DNA of 64,000 bases, taken from assembly GCA_902388495.1 (NCBI GenBank), contig CABMPP010000015.1, forward strand, positions 24,903 through 88,902. The letters run 5' to 3'. Source of the DNA: an uncultured Bacteroides sp. GTDB taxonomy: Bacteria; Bacteroidota; Bacteroidia; Bacteroidales; Bacteroidaceae. Position 1 is the first letter of the stretch, and each line of letters starts with the position of its first letter. Shown piece after piece: positions 20,970 to 29,655 of the stretch. A program made the translations under genes and the position numbers. Below the pieces are notes generated by a model that searched no databases, was not told where the DNA came from, and saw only the letters and a program-made list of their open reading frames with translations.

Positions 20970-21350
20970 ATGGCTATAAGAATAGTTGGTGTAGATTTAC
21001 CTCAGAATAAAAGAGGTGAAATTGCGTTGACCTATGTATATGGAATAGGTCGCAGTAGTTCAGCAAAAATTTTAGATAAAGCTGGTGTAGATAAAGATCT
21101 GAAGGTTAAAGACTGGACAGATGATCAAGCTGCTAAGATTCGTGAGATTATCGGTGCAGAGTATAAAGTAGAAGGTGATCTTCGTTCTGAAATCCAATTG
21201 AACATTAAGCGATTAATGGATATTGGTTGTTACCGTGGTGTACGTCATCGTATTGGTCTGCCGGTTAGAGGTCAGAGCACTAAGAACAATGCACGTACTC
21301 GTAAGGGTAGAAAGAAAACCGTTGCTAATAAGAAAAAAGCTACTAAATAA
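20970..21350 (+). CDS. rpsM: 30S ribosomal protein uS13
   Basis: A 126-residue head protein contacting P-site tRNA and uS19. [32 protein letters not shown] and the C-terminal [20 protein letters not shown] define it. It heads the alpha group rpsM-rpsK-rpsD-rpoA-rplQ. Confidence 0.99.
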
Positions 21351-21361
21351 TAATTGTTGAT

Positions 21362-21751
21362 ATGGCAAAAAAAACAGTTGCAGCTAAGAAGAGAAATGTG
21401 AAAGTAGACGCTAATGGACAGTTACACGTTCATTCATCTTTCAACAATATTATTGTTTCTCTTGCAAACAGTGAAGGGCAGATTATCTCTTGGTCATCTG
21501 CAGGAAAGATGGGATTTAGAGGTTCAAAAAAGAATACTCCTTATGCAGCTCAGATGGCTGCCCAAGATTGTGCAAAAATTGCATTTGATCTTGGCCTGAG
21601 AAAGGTAAAAGCATATGTGAAGGGTCCAGGTAACGGACGTGAGTCTGCTATTAGAACTATCCACGGTGCAGGTATTGAAGTTACTGAGATCATTGACGTA
21701 ACTCCGCTCCCACATAATGGTTGTCGTCCTCCGAAAAGACGTAGAGTTTAA
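21362..21751 (+). CDS. rpsK: 30S ribosomal protein uS11
   Basis: A 129-residue platform protein. [38 protein letters not shown] and the C-terminal [18 protein letters not shown] are conserved. The 116-nt gap after it includes a weak hairpin (GATTGTA 21792-21798 with TACAATC 21810-21816) that could be a leader for rpsD; I see no promoter consensus. Confidence 0.99.
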
Positions 21752-21867
21752 GATTTACCTTTAATAAAAATGATACTTGATTTTGTTTTTGGATTGTAAA
21801 ATTTCTCTCTACAATCGCGGCTGCAACAAATTGAGTTCATGAATAAACAATTAAATATTTAAAAGAA

Positions 21868-22473
21868 ATGGCTAGATATACTGGACCAAAATCAAGAATA
21901 GCCCGTAAATTCGGTGAAGGCATCTTTGGAGCTGATAAAGTTTTGTCAAAGAAGAACTATCCTCCCGGACAACACGGAAATTCAAGAAAAAGAAAAACTT
22001 CTGAATATGGTGTGCAACTTCGTGAAAAGCAGAAAGCGAAATACACTTATGGAGTTTTAGAAAAACAATTCCGCAATTTGTTTGAAAAAGCCGCTACCGC
22101 TAAAGGTATTACCGGTGAGGTGCTTCTTCAATTGCTGGAAGGCCGTCTTGACAACGTAGTATTCCGTTTGGGTATTGCTCCTACACGTGCTGCTGCTCGT
22201 CAGTTGGTTAGTCACAAGCATATTACTGTAGATGGTGAAGTGGTAAACATTCCTTCATTCGCAGTAAAACCAGGACAATTGATTGGTGTTCGTGAAAGAT
22301 CTAAATCTTTGGAAGTAATTGCTAACTCTCTTGCAGGTTTCAATCACAGCAAATACGCTTGGTTGGAGTGGGATGAAACTTCTAAGGTCGGTAAAATGTT
22401 GCATATACCTGAAAGAGCAGACATTCCTGAGAACATTAAAGAACATTTGATCGTTGAATTGTATTCTAAATAA
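21868..22473 (+). CDS. rpsD: 30S ribosomal protein uS4, zinc-free type
   Basis: A 201-residue assembly-initiator protein. [20 protein letters not shown] lacks the zinc-binding cysteines found near the N-terminus of many uS4 proteins. The S4 RNA-binding domain ([39 protein letters not shown]) covers residues 91-155. It lies between rpsK and rpoA. Confidence 0.99.
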   Translation: MARYTGPKSRIARKFGEGIFGADKVLSKKNYPPGQHGNSRKRKTSEYGVQLREKQKAKYTYGVLEKQFRNLFEKAATAKGITGEVLLQLLEGRLDNVVFRLGIAPTRAAARQLVSHKHITVDGEVVNIPSFAVKPGQLIGVRERSKSLEVIANSLAGFNHSKYAWLEWDETSKVGKMLHIPERADIPENIKEHLIVELYSK

Positions 22474-22484
22474 TAATTAATTTC

Positions 22485-23477
22485 ATGGCGATATTAGCAT
22501 TTCAAAAACCTGATAAAGTATTAATGTTGGAAGCGGATTCTAGATTCGGAAAATTCGAATTTCGTCCGTTGGAGCCCGGTTTCGGTATTACCGTGGGTAA
22601 TGCACTGCGCCGCATCCTGCTTTCGTCATTGGAAGGTTTTGCTATCACCACTATCAAGATAGACGGTGTTGAGCATGAGTTTTCCAGTGTACCGGGAGTA
22701 AAAGAGGATGTTACTAACATTATCTTGAATCTGAAACAGGTGAGATTCAAGCAAGTAGTTGAAGAATTCGAGAGTGAGAAAGTAACTATTACAGTCGAGA
22801 ATTCAAGTGAATTTAAAGCAGGTGACATAGGTAAGTATTTGACTGGATTTGAAGTGTTAAATCCGGAATTAGTTATTTGTCATTTAGATTCTAAGGCAAC
22901 TATGCAGATTGATATTACAATTAACAAGGGTCGTGGATATGTTCCTGCTGATGAAAATCGCGAATATTGCACGGATGTTAATGTAATTCCAATCGACTCT
23001 ATTTATACACCGATACGTAATGTCAAGTATGCTGTAGAAAACTTCCGTGTAGAACAGAAGACTGACTACGAAAAGCTAGTGCTTGAGATTAGTACCGACG
23101 GTTCTATACACCCGAAGGAAGCGCTGAAAGAAGCTGCAAAAATTCTGATCTACCACTTCATGTTGTTCTCTGATGAGAAGATCACGCTTGAAAGTAACGA
23201 TACTGATGGCAATGAAGAGTTTGACGAAGAAGTATTGCATATGCGTCAACTGTTGAAGACTAAGCTTGTTGATATGGACTTGTCAGTTCGTGCCCTCAAC
23301 TGTTTGAAGGCTGCTGATGTAGAAACTCTCGGCGACTTGGTACAATTCAACAAAACTGACCTGTTGAAGTTCAGAAACTTCGGAAAGAAATCGCTTACCG
23401 AGCTTGATGATTTGCTGGAAAGTCTGAATCTGTCGTTTGGAACCGATATTTCTAAATATAAATTAGATAAAGAATAA
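22485..23477 (+). CDS. rpoA: RNA polymerase alpha subunit
   Basis: A 330-residue subunit. The N-terminal assembly domain (residues 1-230) includes [20 protein letters not shown], and the C-terminal domain after an acidic linker ([12 protein letters not shown]) contains [20 protein letters not shown] with the helix-hairpin-helix [16 protein letters not shown]. It joins rplQ with a 3-nt gap. Confidence 0.99.
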   Translation: MAILAFQKPDKVLMLEADSRFGKFEFRPLEPGFGITVGNALRRILLSSLEGFAITTIKIDGVEHEFSSVPGVKEDVTNIILNLKQVRFKQVVEEFESEKVTITVENSSEFKAGDIGKYLTGFEVLNPELVICHLDSKATMQIDITINKGRGYVPADENREYCTDVNVIPIDSIYTPIRNVKYAVENFRVEQKTDYEKLVLEISTDGSIHPKEALKEAAKILIYHFMLFSDEKITLESNDTDGNEEFDEEVLHMRQLLKTKLVDMDLSVRALNCLKAADVETLGDLVQFNKTDLLKFRNFGKKSLTELDDLLESLNLSFGTDISKYKLDKE

Positions 23478-23480
23478 AAA

Positions 23481-23990
23481 ATGAGACATAATAAGAAATT
23501 CAACCATTTGGGTCGTACTGCCTCTCATAGAAACGCTATGTTGGCTAATATGGCGTGTTCTTTGATTAAGCACAAAAGAATCACTACGACCGTAGCAAAG
23601 GCTAAAGCTCTGAAGAAGTTTGTTGAGCCTTTGATCACAAAAGCTAAAGACGACACGACTAACTCTCGTCGTGTAGTATTTAGCAATTTGCAAGACAAGT
23701 ATGCTGTAACTGAGTTGTTTAAAGAAATCTCTGTGAAGATTGCCGATCGTCCGGGTGGTTACACTCGTATCATCAAGACTGGCAACCGTCTGGGTGACAA
23801 CGCAGAAATGTGCTTCATTGAACTCGTTGATTACAACGATAACATGGCTAAGGAAAAAGTTGCTAAGAAAGCTACTCGTACCCGTCGTTCAAAGAAGACT
23901 GCAGAAGCTGCACCTGCTGTTGAAGCTGCTCCGGTTGCTGAAGCGCCTGTTGCTGAGGAAGCAAAAGCAGAAGAAGCCAAAGCTGAATAA
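23481..23990 (+). CDS. rplQ: 50S ribosomal protein bL17 with acidic/alanine tail
   Basis: The first 120 residues are the conserved bL17 fold ([60 protein letters not shown]). The remaining 45 or so residues form an extension made of repeats of A, E, P, V and K (for example [20 protein letters not shown]), giving 169 residues. This low-complexity tail is likely disordered on the ribosome surface. It is the last gene of the cluster. Confidence 0.98.
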   Translation: MRHNKKFNHLGRTASHRNAMLANMACSLIKHKRITTTVAKAKALKKFVEPLITKAKDDTTNSRRVVFSNLQDKYAVTELFKEISVKIADRPGGYTRIIKTGNRLGDNAEMCFIELVDYNDNMAKEKVAKKATRTRRSKKTAEAAPAVEAAPVAEAPVAEEAKAEEAKAE

Positions 23991-24013
23991 TTCAACTATT
24001 CTTTTTATATATG

Positions 24014-24045
24014 AAAGCCGTCCCAGAGATTGGGGCGGCTTTTTT
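24014..24045 (+). terminator. Rho-independent terminator of the ribosomal cluster
   Basis: AAAGCCGTCCC (24014-24024) pairs with GGGGCGGCTTT (24032-24042) around a short loop, with one G-T pair, and runs into a T-tract to 24045. It lies 24 nt after the rplQ stop. Confidence 0.9.
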
Positions 24046-24111
24046 GTTGTATTAATCGTTGAATAAACATTAAAAGATGTGTGCATTAAACAAATCAATG
24101 TTGGAAACTGT

Positions 24112-24119
24112 TATATTTG
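24112..24119 (+). promoter_or_regulatory. -7 element for the small secreted protein gene
   Basis: TATATTTG is an exact -7 match, placed so that transcription would start only a few bases before the ATG at 24129, giving an almost leaderless message. A good -33 element is not visible at the right distance. Confidence 0.4.
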
Positions 24120-24128
24120 CATTGCGAT

Positions 24129-24545
24129 ATGGCTAGATTTGTTCGATTCATAGGATTCCTGGTGCTTGCATTGGCTTTATGGCAGGTTGCGGGCGATACA
24201 TTTATCGGTGAAACGGTAGATGCGGGGAAGGCTGTGAATGAAAAGACGGTTGCGGTATACAATCAGCAAGATAACTCCTGCATTGCAGCTCCCCAATTAC
24301 CTTATCTGCCGGATGCAGAACTGGCAGGTACCGGCGGACAGTCTCAGTTGTTGACTTTTTCGCGTTTACAACGTTCCTATACTACAAAATATATTTTCTC
24401 TCTGAGAGATTGGATAGATAAGGTGGCTCAGCGGGCTGCTGTCCTGTCTCTGCATCGTGAAAAGCTCTACGATGCTACTGCTTATTATCGTTGCCAACCT
24501 GTGTGTGAATATTATATTTTCACACTAAGGCGTATCCTTATTTAG
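24129..24545 (+). CDS. Small exported or anchored protein, unrecognised
   Basis: I do not recognise the family. The 138-residue product starts with one hydrophobic segment (FVRFIGFLVLALALWQVAGD, residues 4-23) followed by no lipobox, so it is a signal peptide or signal anchor. The rest is polar, with cysteines near residues 50, 122 and 126 that could form disulfides in the periplasm. An upstream TTG extension of the frame overlaps the -7 element and is unlikely to be used. It stands alone after the ribosomal terminator. Coding status rests on the open frame, the hydrophobic start and the promoter. Confidence 0.55.
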   Translation: MARFVRFIGFLVLALALWQVAGDTFIGETVDAGKAVNEKTVAVYNQQDNSCIAAPQLPYLPDAELAGTGGQSQLLTFSRLQRSYTTKYIFSLRDWIDKVAQRAAVLSLHREKLYDATAYYRCQPVCEYYIFTLRRILI

Positions 24546-24653
24546 TGTTTTATTGAATTCGGTCTCGTTCCTTGTGTGAAGCGAAGCTTATACATGCAGG
24601 GGAGTATTGTATTTTTTCTATTTCAAATAAAACAATTAAATAAATCATATATT

Positions 24654-25193
24654 ATGGCAACTAAAACTATTGATGCAACCCTTTTTGCGTCTACACACCC
24701 CGATATCGCTAAGCGTACCAGTATTTCCGGACTTATCTTTTCAGTGGCTATGCTGCTGGTAGGTCTTTTTGTTTTTGCATCTATCTTTGAGATGAGTGAT
24801 AAATCTTCCACTGTCAGCATGGCTTTGATGGTGTTGGGCACGGCTCTTGTCCTGCTTGGTGTATTCCGTCTGTTCTGGAAATCGAAAGAAATTGTTTATC
24901 TGCCCACGGGGAGTATTGCGAAAGAACGTAGTATTTTCTTTGATCTGAAGTATTTGGGCAAGCTTACGGATATGCTTGAGAATGGCCAGTTGAGTGGTGA
25001 TGCTGCGGTAAAGAGTGAAGCCAGCGGAAATGTACGTATGGATGTGATGATTTCGCAGGACAATAAGTTTGCTGCGGTGCAGTTGTTCCAGTTCGTACCC
25101 TATACCTATACGCCGGTGACTTCTGTACGTTACTTTACAGGCAGTGATGCGGTTTCTGTATCAACATTCTTGTCTAAATGTAAAATGGCATAA
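24654..25193 (+). CDS. Two-helix membrane protein, unrecognised
   Basis: A 179-residue protein of unknown family. Two transmembrane helices are clear near residues 25-46 (SGLIFSVAMLLVGLFVFASI) and 55-77 (MALMVLGTALVLLGVFRLFW), forming a hairpin. A soluble C-terminal domain follows, with a central SGDAAVKSEASGNVRMDVMI and VAVQLFQFVPYTYTPVT-like beta character. The start at 24654 is chosen because the upstream frame is not protein-like; the ATG follows an A/T-rich leader. The previous gene ends 108 nt upstream, so the two may share a transcript. Confidence 0.75.
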   Translation: MATKTIDATLFASTHPDIAKRTSISGLIFSVAMLLVGLFVFASIFEMSDKSSTVSMALMVLGTALVLLGVFRLFWKSKEIVYLPTGSIAKERSIFFDLKYLGKLTDMLENGQLSGDAAVKSEASGNVRMDVMISQDNKFAAVQLFQFVPYTYTPVTSVRYFTGSDAVSVSTFLSKCKMA

Positions 25194-25237
25194 CCCGTGA
25201 GGGTGACTCAGACTTGACTTTAAGCTAGAGATGGGGA

Positions 25238-27130
25238 TTAGTCGGCAACGGCAATCCCCATTCTTTTCATCAGGAAACATGCATTCATATTCCGGGCGAT
25301 ACCCGGGCGCAGACGGTACGAGAAGGTTAGCTCATTGTTCGTGATGTCTGCCTCGAAGCAATAGTTGCGGATGTCTTCGGGGAAGAGGTCGATGAGCGTT
25401 CCCAGCAGCAGGTCGTGGGTGGCGATGATACCGTTGGCTTGCAGCGCCATGAATTGCTTGATGAGGGCGAAAGAGCCTTTCTGCTTATCCATGGAATTGG
25501 TTCCTTTCAGAATTTCGTCGAGGATGATGAAAAGTTCCTCGCCTGCCTGCAATTTGTCTATGATGAGTTTGAGACGTTTGAGTTCGGCAAAGAAATAGGA
25601 TTCGTTGTCGTTCAGCGAATCGGAAGTACGCAGGCTGGTGATGAGCTGCGCCGGATAGATCTCCATTTGGCGGGCACAAACGGGAGTGCCGATGCAGGCA
25701 AGGAGATAGTTGATGCCTACGGTACGTAGGTAAGTGCTCTTGCCCGCCATGTTGGCACCGGTGATGATGATGAAGAAGGGCCGTTTCTCCATATCGATGT
25801 CGTTGCGTACGCAGCGGTCGCGGTGCATTAACGGATGCCCCAGGGCCTCGGCGCGCAGGCGGAAAGGAAGGACGGGCTTGCCGGAGAGGGTTTCGGCACG
25901 GAAAGGAGTTCCAGGGTGCGAGGCATTCTTTCCAGAGGTGATATCCGCCTTATCCAGCAGAGTGGGGAAGACATAGTCCGGATGGTTATAGGCAAACGTT
26001 GCGAGCGAGTTCAGCGTATCAATCAGTCCGATGGCGGTGAGCCAGTGAGGCAGTTCGGTGGCATATTGCTCTTTCCAGGCTTCAATGCGCATGATTTGGC
26101 GTAACTCCCAAAAGAAGAATCCGTTCAGGATGGCGTACATAAATGCATTGTTTCGCTGGTCGAGTTCATTCATCAGCTTGCTCAACTGCCGGATGGAGTG
26201 GGAGGCTTTCCGTTTTTCTCCACCAATCTCTTCCTTTATCTCTTTGAGCAATTCCGATTGCACCGGCTTTTCCTCCATGAGGCGAAGCAGGACGGCATAG
26301 GTGGAAAGTATCTGCAATTTCTTTCCGTAGATGGCTTGTATTTTGGTAATACGGCCTGTGAAGCTGAAACTGGCGATGACAAAGCACGTCCAGATGATGC
26401 CATAAGTCCCTCCGGACAGTATTCCGGCTATAACCAGTCCGATGCAGATAGCGTTTGTTGCCACTACCAATGGCGGCAAGGCACGCAGCAGTTTTTGGGT
26501 CCGGAATACGCTCGGACTTTTTGCCCAGGCGTTCAGTTCCGTCTCATCGGCGGCTTTCCCTTTGTGCAGCAGCCCCAGGATGCGGAAGCGCTGCCGGAAT
26601 TCCAGTTCCGGTGCAAGCTCTTGCACGGCTTCCTGCCGTTTTTGTATTTCTTCTTTCTTTTTCAGATGCACGTTCAGCCAGGATGCCAGCCGGCTTTTTC
26701 CTAACTGGGTACACGTCCGGTTGATGTATTGATACAGAGAATGCGGGCCGAATACGTCTAAGTCGTAAGTGTACAGATGTGTAGGGTCCATGAACTCCTC
26801 TCCGTCATCAAAAGCAGAAATGTCGTAATTCAGCGCTGCGAGTTCCTGTTCGTTGATTTCTATCTCCTTTTCCAGGTAATCCTTCCGGTAGAACAGACGG
26901 TTGTGATATTTAATCAGCAGCACGAAGGGCAGGAGCGTAACGAGCACAATGCCTCCCAATACCGCCCAGCTTTCCGCCCGGAAATAGATAATTCCCGCTA
27001 CTCCGGCGCAGAACAACAGCAGTCGCAGGGTGCCGATGCGGTAAATCTGTTGCTGTACTTTATTTAATTCATGCTTTGCCTGCTCCGCAATGTCGTGGTA
27101 AGTGGCACTTATTTTATCTATCGTATTCAT
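25238..27130 (-). CDS. Membrane-anchored MutS-like ATPase
   Basis: A 630-residue protein whose C-terminal third is a MutS domain V ATPase: Walker A GANMAGKST at residues 458-466, the dimer-signature stretch TSDSLNDNESYFFAELKRLK, Walker B FIILDE ending at Glu539, and the switch His572 in ATHDLLL. It lacks the mismatch-recognition domain I of MutS1 and the Smr nuclease of MutS2. Instead there are hydrophobic helices at residues 34-77 (LLLFCAGVAGIIYF, LGGIVLVTLLPFVLLI) and near 210-250 (LPPLVVATNAICIGLVIAG), implying membrane attachment. Annotation pipelines often call such proteins MutS, but a role in mismatch repair is doubtful. It is transcribed alone on the - strand. Confidence 0.85.
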   Translation of the reverse strand: MNTIDKISATYHDIAEQAKHELNKVQQQIYRIGTLRLLLFCAGVAGIIYFRAESWAVLGGIVLVTLLPFVLLIKYHNRLFYRKDYLEKEIEINEQELAALNYDISAFDDGEEFMDPTHLYTYDLDVFGPHSLYQYINRTCTQLGKSRLASWLNVHLKKKEEIQKRQEAVQELAPELEFRQRFRILGLLHKGKAADETELNAWAKSPSVFRTQKLLRALPPLVVATNAICIGLVIAGILSGGTYGIIWTCFVIASFSFTGRITKIQAIYGKKLQILSTYAVLLRLMEEKPVQSELLKEIKEEIGGEKRKASHSIRQLSKLMNELDQRNNAFMYAILNGFFFWELRQIMRIEAWKEQYATELPHWLTAIGLIDTLNSLATFAYNHPDYVFPTLLDKADITSGKNASHPGTPFRAETLSGKPVLPFRLRAEALGHPLMHRDRCVRNDIDMEKRPFFIIITGANMAGKSTYLRTVGINYLLACIGTPVCARQMEIYPAQLITSLRTSDSLNDNESYFFAELKRLKLIIDKLQAGEELFIILDEILKGTNSMDKQKGSFALIKQFMALQANGIIATHDLLLGTLIDLFPEDIRNYCFEADITNNELTFSYRLRPGIARNMNACFLMKRMGIAVAD

Positions 27131-27155
27131 TGGTGCTATACATGTTAAGTTGCGG

Positions 27156-27163
27156 CAAAGATA
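27156..27163 (-). promoter_or_regulatory. -7 element of the MutS-like gene
   Basis: On the - strand this reads TATCTTTG, an exact -7 match 26 nt before the start codon at 27130. A -33 TTTG is not found at the standard spacing. Confidence 0.45.
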
Positions 27164-27224
27164 TGCATTTACAATTGTTTTCTTTATCTTTTAGGAACAT
27201 CTGCCTATCTTTTTCCCACGATTT

Positions 27225-27256
27225 TTTGTCTACTTCCTATAAAAAGTGTACCTTTC
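27225..27256 (+). promoter_or_regulatory. Probable promoter for the DUF6563-like gene
   Basis: TTTG at 27225-27228 and TACCTTTC at 27249-27256 are 20 nt apart; the -7 differs from consensus only in its last base. The start codon is 38 nt downstream of the -7 element. Confidence 0.5.
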
Positions 27257-27293
27257 GCTCACTAAAACAAAGTTTCAGAAGAGGAGGCCGGAT

Positions 27294-27938
27294 ATGAAAA
27301 GGTGGTGGCTGTTAGGCATTTTGACACTGTTGCTGGTTTTGCCAGGTGCAGCCCAGCAGGTGATGTATTCCAATTTGAAAGGACTGGTGGAAGGCCGTGG
27401 CGATACGGTTACTACACTGAAAGTTGAGAAGCGCTCCAAAAATCAGATATACTTGATGGGCGGTGCCGATTACCGCATTATGGCGGACGATAATCCCGGT
27501 CTTTGCCGTTATCTGAAATCCCGTTGCTATGCTGTGCAGATAGATACGTCGCTCTACGTCAACTGCAGGAAGATGCGCTACAAGCGCTACCGTTTCGGGC
27601 AATGGTATGCACCGGCCCTATGGCTGAAAGAAAAGATTTACTTTTGTGCGCAACCCGTAGGACAAGCAGCCACCAGTACCATGACTCCCGATGATGCTAC
27701 GCGGCTGGGTGGCGAAGTGGGCGATGCCATCAATGCTTCGGGGCTGGTTCATGCCCGCGTATATTACGAATTGAATCCCGAAACCGGAAAATCCGAGTTC
27801 GTGGGGCGCGAGCGGATGCTGCAGCTGCTGGAAGAATATCCCGAACTGCGCGCCGGATTCGAGAAAGAAACAAGCGAGGCGGCAGAGGTCATCGGCAGGT
27901 ATCTGCGGGCACTCCGGTCGTCAGCTACTAATCATTAA
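27294..27938 (+). CDS. Exported protein resembling DUF6563
   Basis: A 214-residue protein with a signal peptide (MKRWWLLGILTLLLVLPGAA, cleaved after AAQ). It resembles what I recall as DUF6563; function unknown. Visible features are the block SKNQIYLMGGADYRIMADDN near residues 48-67, a Cys pair in GLCRYLKSRCYAV, the segment RYRFGQWYAPALWLKEKIYF, and a C-terminal helix around RERMLQLLEEYPELRAGFEK. The ATG at 27294 is preferred over an upstream in-frame codon because it gives a proper signal peptide and has GAGGAGG (27281-27287) 6 nt upstream. A DUF6078-like gene follows 19 nt later. Confidence 0.8.
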   Translation: MKRWWLLGILTLLLVLPGAAQQVMYSNLKGLVEGRGDTVTTLKVEKRSKNQIYLMGGADYRIMADDNPGLCRYLKSRCYAVQIDTSLYVNCRKMRYKRYRFGQWYAPALWLKEKIYFCAQPVGQAATSTMTPDDATRLGGEVGDAINASGLVHARVYYELNPETGKSEFVGRERMLQLLEEYPELRAGFEKETSEAAEVIGRYLRALRSSATNH

Positions 27939-27957
27939 ATCACTAATTACTAATAAA

Positions 27958-28410
27958 ATGATATTATTGCAAGACGTGCCCGATGGGTACGAATACTGCC
28001 TTGCGGGTAAAGACAAGTGCCCCAAGGCATCCTCCTGCCTGCGGGCCATAGCGGCACAACTGCTGTCTGAGAGTGAAGAAACACAGCCTAAATCCCTCCG
28101 TGTGGTGAATCCCTTTTACGTCGACCGTTTGTCCGACCTTTCAACCTGCGAACGCTACCGTTCCAACGAACCGTTGCATTATGCCCGCGGTATGTCCCGC
28201 CTTTTCGATGATATTCCTTTGAAGCTGGCATCCGCAGTACGTTCCAGGGTCATGGGGTGCTTTTCGTGCGAACGTTATTATTACCATTGCCGTAAGGGCG
28301 AACGGTTGATTACCCCCGAAGAACAGCAGCGGATAGCCGGAGTGTTCAGGGCTGCCGGGATAGGGACAAAGCCGAAATTCGACAGTTATGAGTACAGGCT
28401 GGCTTGGTAA
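27958..28410 (+). CDS. Cysteine-rich protein resembling DUF6078
   Basis: A 150-residue cytosolic protein resembling what I recall as DUF6078, with no known function. It carries seven or more cysteines in clusters: YCLAGKDKCPKASSCLRA near residues 12-31, STCERYRS near 61, and the CFSCERYYYHC group near 100-110. The spacing could bind a metal or an Fe-S cluster, but no known cluster motif matches exactly. It is close behind the secreted DUF6563-like gene and probably shares its transcript. Confidence 0.8.
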   Translation: MILLQDVPDGYEYCLAGKDKCPKASSCLRAIAAQLLSESEETQPKSLRVVNPFYVDRLSDLSTCERYRSNEPLHYARGMSRLFDDIPLKLASAVRSRVMGCFSCERYYYHCRKGERLITPEEQQRIAGVFRAAGIGTKPKFDSYEYRLAW

Positions 28411-28450
28411 GTCCGGTTTGTAGGTGCAGCCTGTATAGAAAGCTGTAAAG

Positions 28451-28494
28451 ACGCCATCAGTCTGCGGTATCGACGCAAGCTGATGGCGTTGTTG
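28451..28494 (+). terminator. Stem-loop after the DUF6078-like gene
   Basis: ACGCCATCAG (28451-28460) pairs perfectly with CTGATGGCGT (28480-28489) around a 19-nt loop, followed by only a short T-rich tail (TGTTGT). It lies 40 nt after the stop in a convergent junction and is a plausible weak terminator. Confidence 0.5.
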
Positions 28495-28503
28495 TATGCA
28501 GCA

Positions 28504-28591
28504 AGTTGCAGAGTTACCGCAAACAAGTTGCAGAGCTGCTGCATATAAGTTGCAGAGACACTGCAAACGAGTTGCAGAGCTGCTGCACATT
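28504..28591. repeat. 22-nt tandem repeat, four in-register copies
   Basis: Copies begin at 28504, 28526, 28548 and 28570, each starting AGTTGCAGAG and containing a CTGCA or CGCAA core about 5 nt later. Degenerate continuation with TGCAG words runs to about 28660. There are no spacers between copies, so it is not a CRISPR array. It fills the 324-bp gap between two convergent genes. Short frames through it start with TTG or are antisense and look non-coding. Confidence 0.8.
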
Positions 28592-28734
28592 AATTTGCAG
28601 CGGCTCTGTAGCTTATATGCAGCGTCACTGCAAGATGTATGCAGTAGCTTTGCAGTATGGATGCGCTGAGTTACAACCCTTTATCGGGGCAGCACGAACA
28701 TACTGATTGGAATAACAAATGTTTCTGTTTCCGA

Positions 28735-29469
28735 TTATTCAATCCTTATGCCGGGTTTCTGGAAGTCATTCCGGCTCATTTTTATCAGCTGTTTCTTCTC
28801 GCTTCCGTCATCAATGACAAGGGTCAACGAGTCATTCCATTGCGCGAGAGAAGAAAGGGAAGAGATGTCGCACGACACAGTGCGGTGGCTGCTGTTTGTT
28901 TTCGTCCAGCCGTCGGGGATGCGGGGATTATAGCAGAGTTGCAGTCTGAGGGTGTCCGGCTCTTGTTTTGCTACGTCGTATACCAGGTTCACTTCTCCGT
29001 TGTGGCTTTCTCCGCTTATGTCATTGAAGGTGGCGAATCCTGCCGATAAATCGACATAGCCGGCGGAGGCATAACCTACCGTCAGTGACCGGGGAATGGC
29101 GCAATTCTCCTTGTCGGTGATGTGCCCGGCCGCTGCCTCCTCTTGGGAGAGGGGATGAATCACGTCGTAGGCTTCAATCGCATGGACACGTACATTGTCT
29201 ATATATTTTATACCGTTGGCAGAGGTGGTCCAGTCGCTTTCCATATAAGAGAAAGAGAAGTAGCCTCTCTCTTTGTCGGCAAGTTCCGCACTGTAGGAAA
29301 TGGCTAATCCGCCATGCCCCAAGTAGCAGTAATATCCATCTTCCGGGTTTCCTGCAATGGTTGCCACGTCTGCAAATCCTCTGGAACCGTCATCCTTCAT
29401 CAGATCCGTACAACCTGCGAAGCCAAGCACGCAAGCCAGTACGACGATACTTGAAAGTAAATTCTTCAT
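28735..29469 (-). CDS. NigD-like lipoprotein
   Basis: A 244-residue lipoprotein: signal MKNLLSSIVVLACVLGFAGC with lipobox cysteine at residue 20. The following TDLMKDDGSRG, the strand-rich middle, and the C-terminal block (TFNDISGESHNGEVNLVYDV, then PDTLRLQLCYNP and SHRTVSCDIS) look like the two-domain NigD-like family of Bacteroides, whose members are surface or periplasmic lipoproteins of unknown function. An in-frame ATG 24 nt upstream exists, but the chosen start has AAAGGAG (29475-29481) at good spacing and gives a standard lipoprotein signal. It is monocistronic. Confidence 0.65.
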   Translation of the reverse strand: MKNLLSSIVVLACVLGFAGCTDLMKDDGSRGFADVATIAGNPEDGYYCYLGHGGLAISYSAELADKERGYFSFSYMESDWTTSANGIKYIDNVRVHAIEAYDVIHPLSQEEAAAGHITDKENCAIPRSLTVGYASAGYVDLSAGFATFNDISGESHNGEVNLVYDVAKQEPDTLRLQLCYNPRIPDGWTKTNSSHRTVSCDISSLSSLAQWNDSLTLVIDDGSEKKQLIKMSRNDFQKPGIRIE

Positions 29470-29503
29470 AGCTTTCTCCTTTAAATTAGACATGAGTTAT
29501 ATT

Positions 29504-29588
29504 TTTTAGACAGAAGAACAAAAGAACATATTCATGATATGCTATAGCTTATATTTTCTAATTTGTTCTTTTGTTCTTCTGTCTAAAA
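29504..29588. repeat. Long perfect inverted repeat
   Basis: Arms 29504-29528 and 29564-29588 are perfect 25-bp complements around a 35-nt loop. The arm core is AGACAGAAGAACAAAAGAAC. A second palindrome with nearly the same core lies at 63505-63566. It sits 35 nt upstream of the NigD-like start and could be a bidirectional RNA hairpin, a regulator site or the remains of a miniature element. Confidence 0.85.
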
Positions 29589-29614
29589 TAATTCTTTTGT
29601 CATTTACCTCATAA

Positions 29615-29655
29615 CCTGTCAAAACGGAGTCAATCTCAACTCCTGATTCGCATTA
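29615..29655. repeat. 41-nt direct repeat, copy 1
   Basis: Identical base for base to 34369-34409. It starts CCTGTCAAAACGGAGTCAAT and ends GATTCGCATTA. This copy lies 225 nt before hutU; the other lies 13 nt before fchA. Confidence 0.9.

Noticed and set aside
28504..28660. Repeat array considered as a CRISPR
   Set aside because: Copies are directly adjacent with no unique spacers, the unit is 22 nt and no cas genes are in the window.
28506..28706. 66-codon frame through the tandem repeat on the + strand
   Set aside because: It starts with TTG, is composed mainly of the repeat, and has no ribosome-binding site or similarity to a known protein.
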